From: Periconia sp. R9002
Lineage: Eukaryota > Ascomycota > Dothideomycetes > Pleosporales > Periconiaceae
Direction: 5' to 3'
DNA length: 64,000 bases
Assembly (NCBI GenBank): GCA_023627715.1
Contig: JAMAHW010000032.1
Coordinates: 1-64,000 of the forward strand
Shown: positions 60,667 through 64,000 of the stretch, piece after piece
Position numbering within the stretch: position 1 is the first letter of the stretch
Layout: each line of letters starts with the position of its first letter
Notes under the pieces: generated by a model
Seen by the model: only the letters and a program-made list of their open reading frames with translations
Told to the model about the DNA's origin: nothing
Database searches by the model: none
Program-made: the position numbers and the translations under genes

Positions 60667-62670
60667 GTGTGCTTCTTGTGTGAATTGGTGCCGTCAGCTT
60701 TGTGGTGTGCATCTCCGGGTCCTGCAACACGAGGCGGTGAAGTTATTGGAACGCGTTTGGCTTATATAGGCCATATGAAATAGCGATACATGTAGGTCTC
60801 GGAGATAATGGTCGATGGCGCTAGGCCTAATGCAGCCATACGCTAGTTGCTCACACTAAAAACCTTCGTGTGCCGCCTTAACGCTTTCCGGGTTAGCGGA
60901 GCTAAGGTCGCAAAGCCGTTAACGCCGCCTTTCTCAACAGAGTAAATAGATTATCGCACTACTACGAAGGGTGCCCTATAGTAGTCTAGAGCATTCAAAG
61001 TGCACGATAGAATCCACTGTTTTTAACTTTTTCTTAAGCCAGGTCATGTCCACCCTGAGCAAGAATCCAGGGTGCGTAAAGAAGAAAAAAAAAAGTAGTA
61101 GAAATAGAAGCAACGTAGTAGAAATATAGACCAGGTGGCCGACTGTACATGGTGATGGCAGGCCATATTTATGAGCTATACGTCGAGCATTTCCATGACG
61201 GAAATGCGCTGAAGTTCTACCTCGATCAATGTTTGTTCTCAGCTAAGGCGATTCCTAGTGCTCGGTTTTCCTGAAGAATGCCCTGCGGGTCCTACTATGT
61301 CCTGGCACTCCGACAATACCAAGGTAGGTATATAATGCAGGAATATGTTGTACAAAACCCCCCGTAGCAAGGTATGCAGGATGTACGATACCAGGGAGCC
61401 ACTCGGTAATTCCTCACAGCATCGTCCCTCTGTTATTGCAAAAACGTAGTGTAGTGTAAGAGCTCTCGATTTAAGATGGAAGCAACTGCCCCATCTATAC
61501 TAGTGTGCTATTGCCCCATTGGTTACAACTGATTGCCTGATGTAGCAATACGCCTGCCAATCCACCAAACCACCCTCCAACATCTGTTGGTGACTGTATA
61601 AGTGCATGTAATGTGGAGGACTCATCCGTATCTCGGATTCCCGGCTTACGAGCACTGGACTTATGGGACTGCTTCTGAGGTCTCCGTCTACGCCACGCGC
61701 CATTATGCCGTGACACGTACTTGACTTCACAATGGGTCCAATTACGTCGCTATTCATGTATGCGTATCAATGCGTATGAGTCTGGCACATTCCGTCTTAG
61801 GCTAGGTTATGTTAAAATATGTGATGCGCGGTTTTACTAGATCTCTGCGCCACCAACTTCCCTTTATTGTTAGATCGCCTAAACTGTTCGTAAGTTCTGA
61901 AGTTTGCAACATTTTCCAGCATGGACATGGTGTTACCTCTCCAACAACACATATTCCTTTGGCTACGTCCAACGTGGGAGGCGGTTGAAGGACTGGTTAC
62001 AGTGATGGCTGCCTTCTCTAAGGTGGAGATTACTGCGGCACGGTGTGGCCTTCTCTTGTCGTGATTCGTTCCCTCTCTCCCTCCCTTAACATGATCGACA
62101 TTGCTGACATTGCATATAATTCTCACATCTCTTCATGCAGCAATTCATGCTTTTTATTACCGTGATGAGTTCCCTCTCTCCCCTCCCGTAACATCCTCTG
62201 CATTGGTGGCAATACATTTGACTGCCACATTTTCCATGCGGCGTAGTGCTGCTTCCTCAAGGCTTTGATTCGTTCCTTCTGCGCTACCACAGACTTGCGT
62301 CACAGTCTCTGCACGCTCTGCGTCAGTTGTGTTAAACTATTATTTTATCAATTAAATGTGCCGCCGTAACCTGGCTTATCAGTCGCCTAACCCTCCCGAA
62401 GGAGGCGCGCGGCGTTCGTTTATCGGACACCGGCTAAATAACCGAGTCAAATACAGTGCAGTATTGATTGGTTTTCAAACAGATGCACATGTATGTCGAA
62501 CAGGAGCGATGTTCTGTTGTTCATTATTATTATGTACATTGAGGGGCTAAACACACCACCCACGGTCCTCTCCACCAGTCGCTAGGTATTCACGTGCGTT
62601 TGTCAATAACCATTATCACCAAGTTTTTTAGATATTCACGTTCAACAACGATAACAACAACAGAAAGAAA
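60667..62670. other. Divergent region between transporter and cluster regulator
   Basis: 2 kb without a supported gene. Small minus-strand frames at 61495-61757 and 61812-62126 lack features. TCGGAG occurs near 60798. TCGGACACCGG lies near 62423, about 250 bp upstream of the regulator ATG. Confidence 0.4.
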
Positions 62671-63825
62671 ATGTTCCCTCAACGATACTCATGCGATCGA
62701 TGTCGACAGCAAAAGGTGCGCTGCCTCAAGACTTGGGAACTAACGGCCATTAGTGGCGGCAGCAACCATCTCGCTCCATGTGAGCGATGTACAAAGGCGG
62801 ATGTAGCATGTGTGTATAGCAGTATGTCAAGTTGTTTGCCTTTCAAAAATTTGCATTTTCCTTCTTGGACTAATGTAATTTTCGCTCCTTCCTTCGCAGT
62901 GAGACAGAGAAGCAGACGATCAAAAGAGGATGCCTCGTCGCCCAGAGGAACTACGCACCATACACATCTCAGCCAGGATCTCTCAACCGTGCTCTCCAGC
63001 AGTGAAGCCACACAATACGACCTCACGGACCTGATGATGCCGTCACTCGACACGACGGCGGCCTGCATCGACGATGGAGACACATACAGCTGGACCGACA
63101 ACCACAGCCTCGCATACAATAGAGAGAATGACGACATACCTCGGGTGGGCTCTTTCACTAGCCCGACACTATCGCGAGACGAAGGAAAAGAGTCGTTAAC
63201 GGGGCAGCTGATGAAGCTGAGCAACGGAGCCATGAGGGTTACACGAGAGCTCGAATGCGCGGTGGTTTCTACTCCCTTGACAGTGAACTCTCCTGTTGTG
63301 AACGAAGCCTTCGAGGCGACGAGTGCCTTGGTCCGCATCATCAACAGCATCCCCATGGCCGGAAGCGCACACGGCTCCTCACAACCCGTGGCCGGCGAAC
63401 GGCGGCAGCCCGCCGAATACAGCCTGATCTTTATGGCTCTCGCCTCCCACCAGCATATCTTGGCTCTCTTTCACGCACTTTGTGAATCCATCAAACGCTC
63501 GTCTGAATTCATACTGGAAGGAGTCGAGCCACAAGAGCAATCATTGCACGGCGCCGCGTCATCATCTGCACAATTTATCATGGTTCTGCAGCTTATCATG
63601 CACCTACTCAACCGGATAGGCCGCAGCCTTCGCATAGAAAGCCGGAGGAACTCGGAGGGACACATGCTGACGTTCGAGTCAGACAGCGGCGAAGAAAGTG
63701 GAAGCCTCCAAGGTGTTGTCGACTCTGCTCAGGTCATACTGAAATCGCTCCCTGACGAGCACATGAAGCTCACTGACATCATCCATAAGCTTCAGAATTC
63801 CATAGAGGAAGGGGTTCATATTTAG
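62671..63825 (+). CDS. Zn2Cys6 cluster regulator, AflR-type
   Basis: Likely pathway-specific activator. The zinc cluster at residues 8-48 is CDRCRQQKVRC, a long loop, then CERCTKADVAC; the loop between the third and fourth Cys is unusually long (about 18 residues). A 78-bp intron (62822-62899, donor GTATGT, acceptor TTCGCAG) fits directly after the cluster, joining VYS to MRQRSRRSKE; it is in frame, so unspliced reading gives 384 and splicing 358 residues. The C-terminal half has SLIFMALASHQHILALFHAL, resembling the AflR regulatory domain. Position at the cluster edge and CGG/CCG repeats in cluster promoters support control of the PKS genes. Confidence 0.85.
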   Translation: MFPQRYSCDRCRQQKVRCLKTWELTAISGGSNHLAPCERCTKADVACVYSSMSSCLPFKNLHFPSWTNVIFAPSFAVRQRSRRSKEDASSPRGTTHHTHLSQDLSTVLSSSEATQYDLTDLMMPSLDTTAACIDDGDTYSWTDNHSLAYNRENDDIPRVGSFTSPTLSRDEGKESLTGQLMKLSNGAMRVTRELECAVVSTPLTVNSPVVNEAFEATSALVRIINSIPMAGSAHGSSQPVAGERRQPAEYSLIFMALASHQHILALFHALCESIKRSSEFILEGVEPQEQSLHGAASSSAQFIMVLQLIMHLLNRIGRSLRIESRRNSEGHMLTFESDSGEESGSLQGVVDSAQVILKSLPDEHMKLTDIIHKLQNSIEEGVHI

Positions 63826-64000
63826 TTTGCATGCGATTTTTTGGGGATTTCTTCCTTTTATTTGTGGAAAGTTTTTCTCATCCATTGATCGGGAATCTGA
63901 ATCTTTGTGTATTGTTATGATGGAAAAGACATGCGCCTACTGGACTTACATTGCAGTAAGAAGGTGTTTACAACCATTCTCACTACACTAGAGTACACAA
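63826..64000. other. 3' flank of the regulator gene
   Basis: Untranslated and flanking sequence to the window end; nothing else seen. Confidence 0.4.

Overview
The window is nuclear DNA of a filamentous ascomycete (Pezizomycotina). Genes carry short 45-65 bp spliceosomal introns with GTAAGT-type donors, there are Zn2Cys6 regulators and a large iterative polyketide synthase, and gene-bearing DNA of balanced composition alternates with very AT-rich, TpA-rich blocks. In recognisable transposon remnants the lesions are mostly C-to-T/G-to-A changes (Trp and Gln codons turned into stops), the signature of repeat-induced point mutation (RIP). I cannot name the species.

Layout. 1-4.0 kb: AT-rich RIP-degraded repeats. 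4.1-5.5 kb: a decayed gene. 5.6-7.4 kb: Zn2Cys6 regulator. 8.0-9.5 kb: anhydro-N-acetylmuramic acid kinase-like gene of bacterial family. 10.5-12.3 kb: sugar-porter MFS gene. 12.3-16.6 kb: repeats and a broken hypothetical gene. 16.6-17.1 kb: small secreted two-domain CBM52-like protein. 18.1-19.35 kb: D-2-hydroxyacid dehydrogenase. 19.9-21.9 kb: PLP aminotransferase gene with an in-frame stop and a frame break. 22-30 kb: AT-rich repeat holding a complete but inactivated chromodomain Ty3/Gypsy element (449-bp LTRs, 5-bp target duplication) with an antisense accessory ORF. 30.2-31.8 kb: protein with two retropepsin-like segments. 32.4-33.6 kb: DUF6594 membrane protein. 34.8-40.4 kb: 1806-residue CorA-like membrane protein. 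40.4-43.2 kb: repeat and gene-poor DNA.

43.2-63.8 kb is a secondary-metabolite cluster: SAM methyltransferase, alpha/beta hydrolase 1 (Cys nucleophile), FAD monooxygenase, alpha/beta hydrolase 2 (nucleophile replaced by Phe), a 2583-residue reducing PKS ordered KS-AT-DH-CMeT-KR-ACP-R, a 14-TM-type MFS efflux pump and an AflR-type Zn2Cys6 regulator. The PKS would build a C-methylated reduced chain released by the terminal reductase as aldehyde or alcohol. The methyltransferase, monooxygenase and hydrolases would tailor it, the pump export it and the regulator drive the set. No enoylreductase domain or separate ER gene is in the window. TCGGA-based inverted repeats recur in the cluster's intergenic regions and are candidate regulator sites.

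Exon boundaries were worked out by eye from splice signals and frame. Where stated, exon sums close exactly in frame. Family assignments rest on motifs recognised without a database search.
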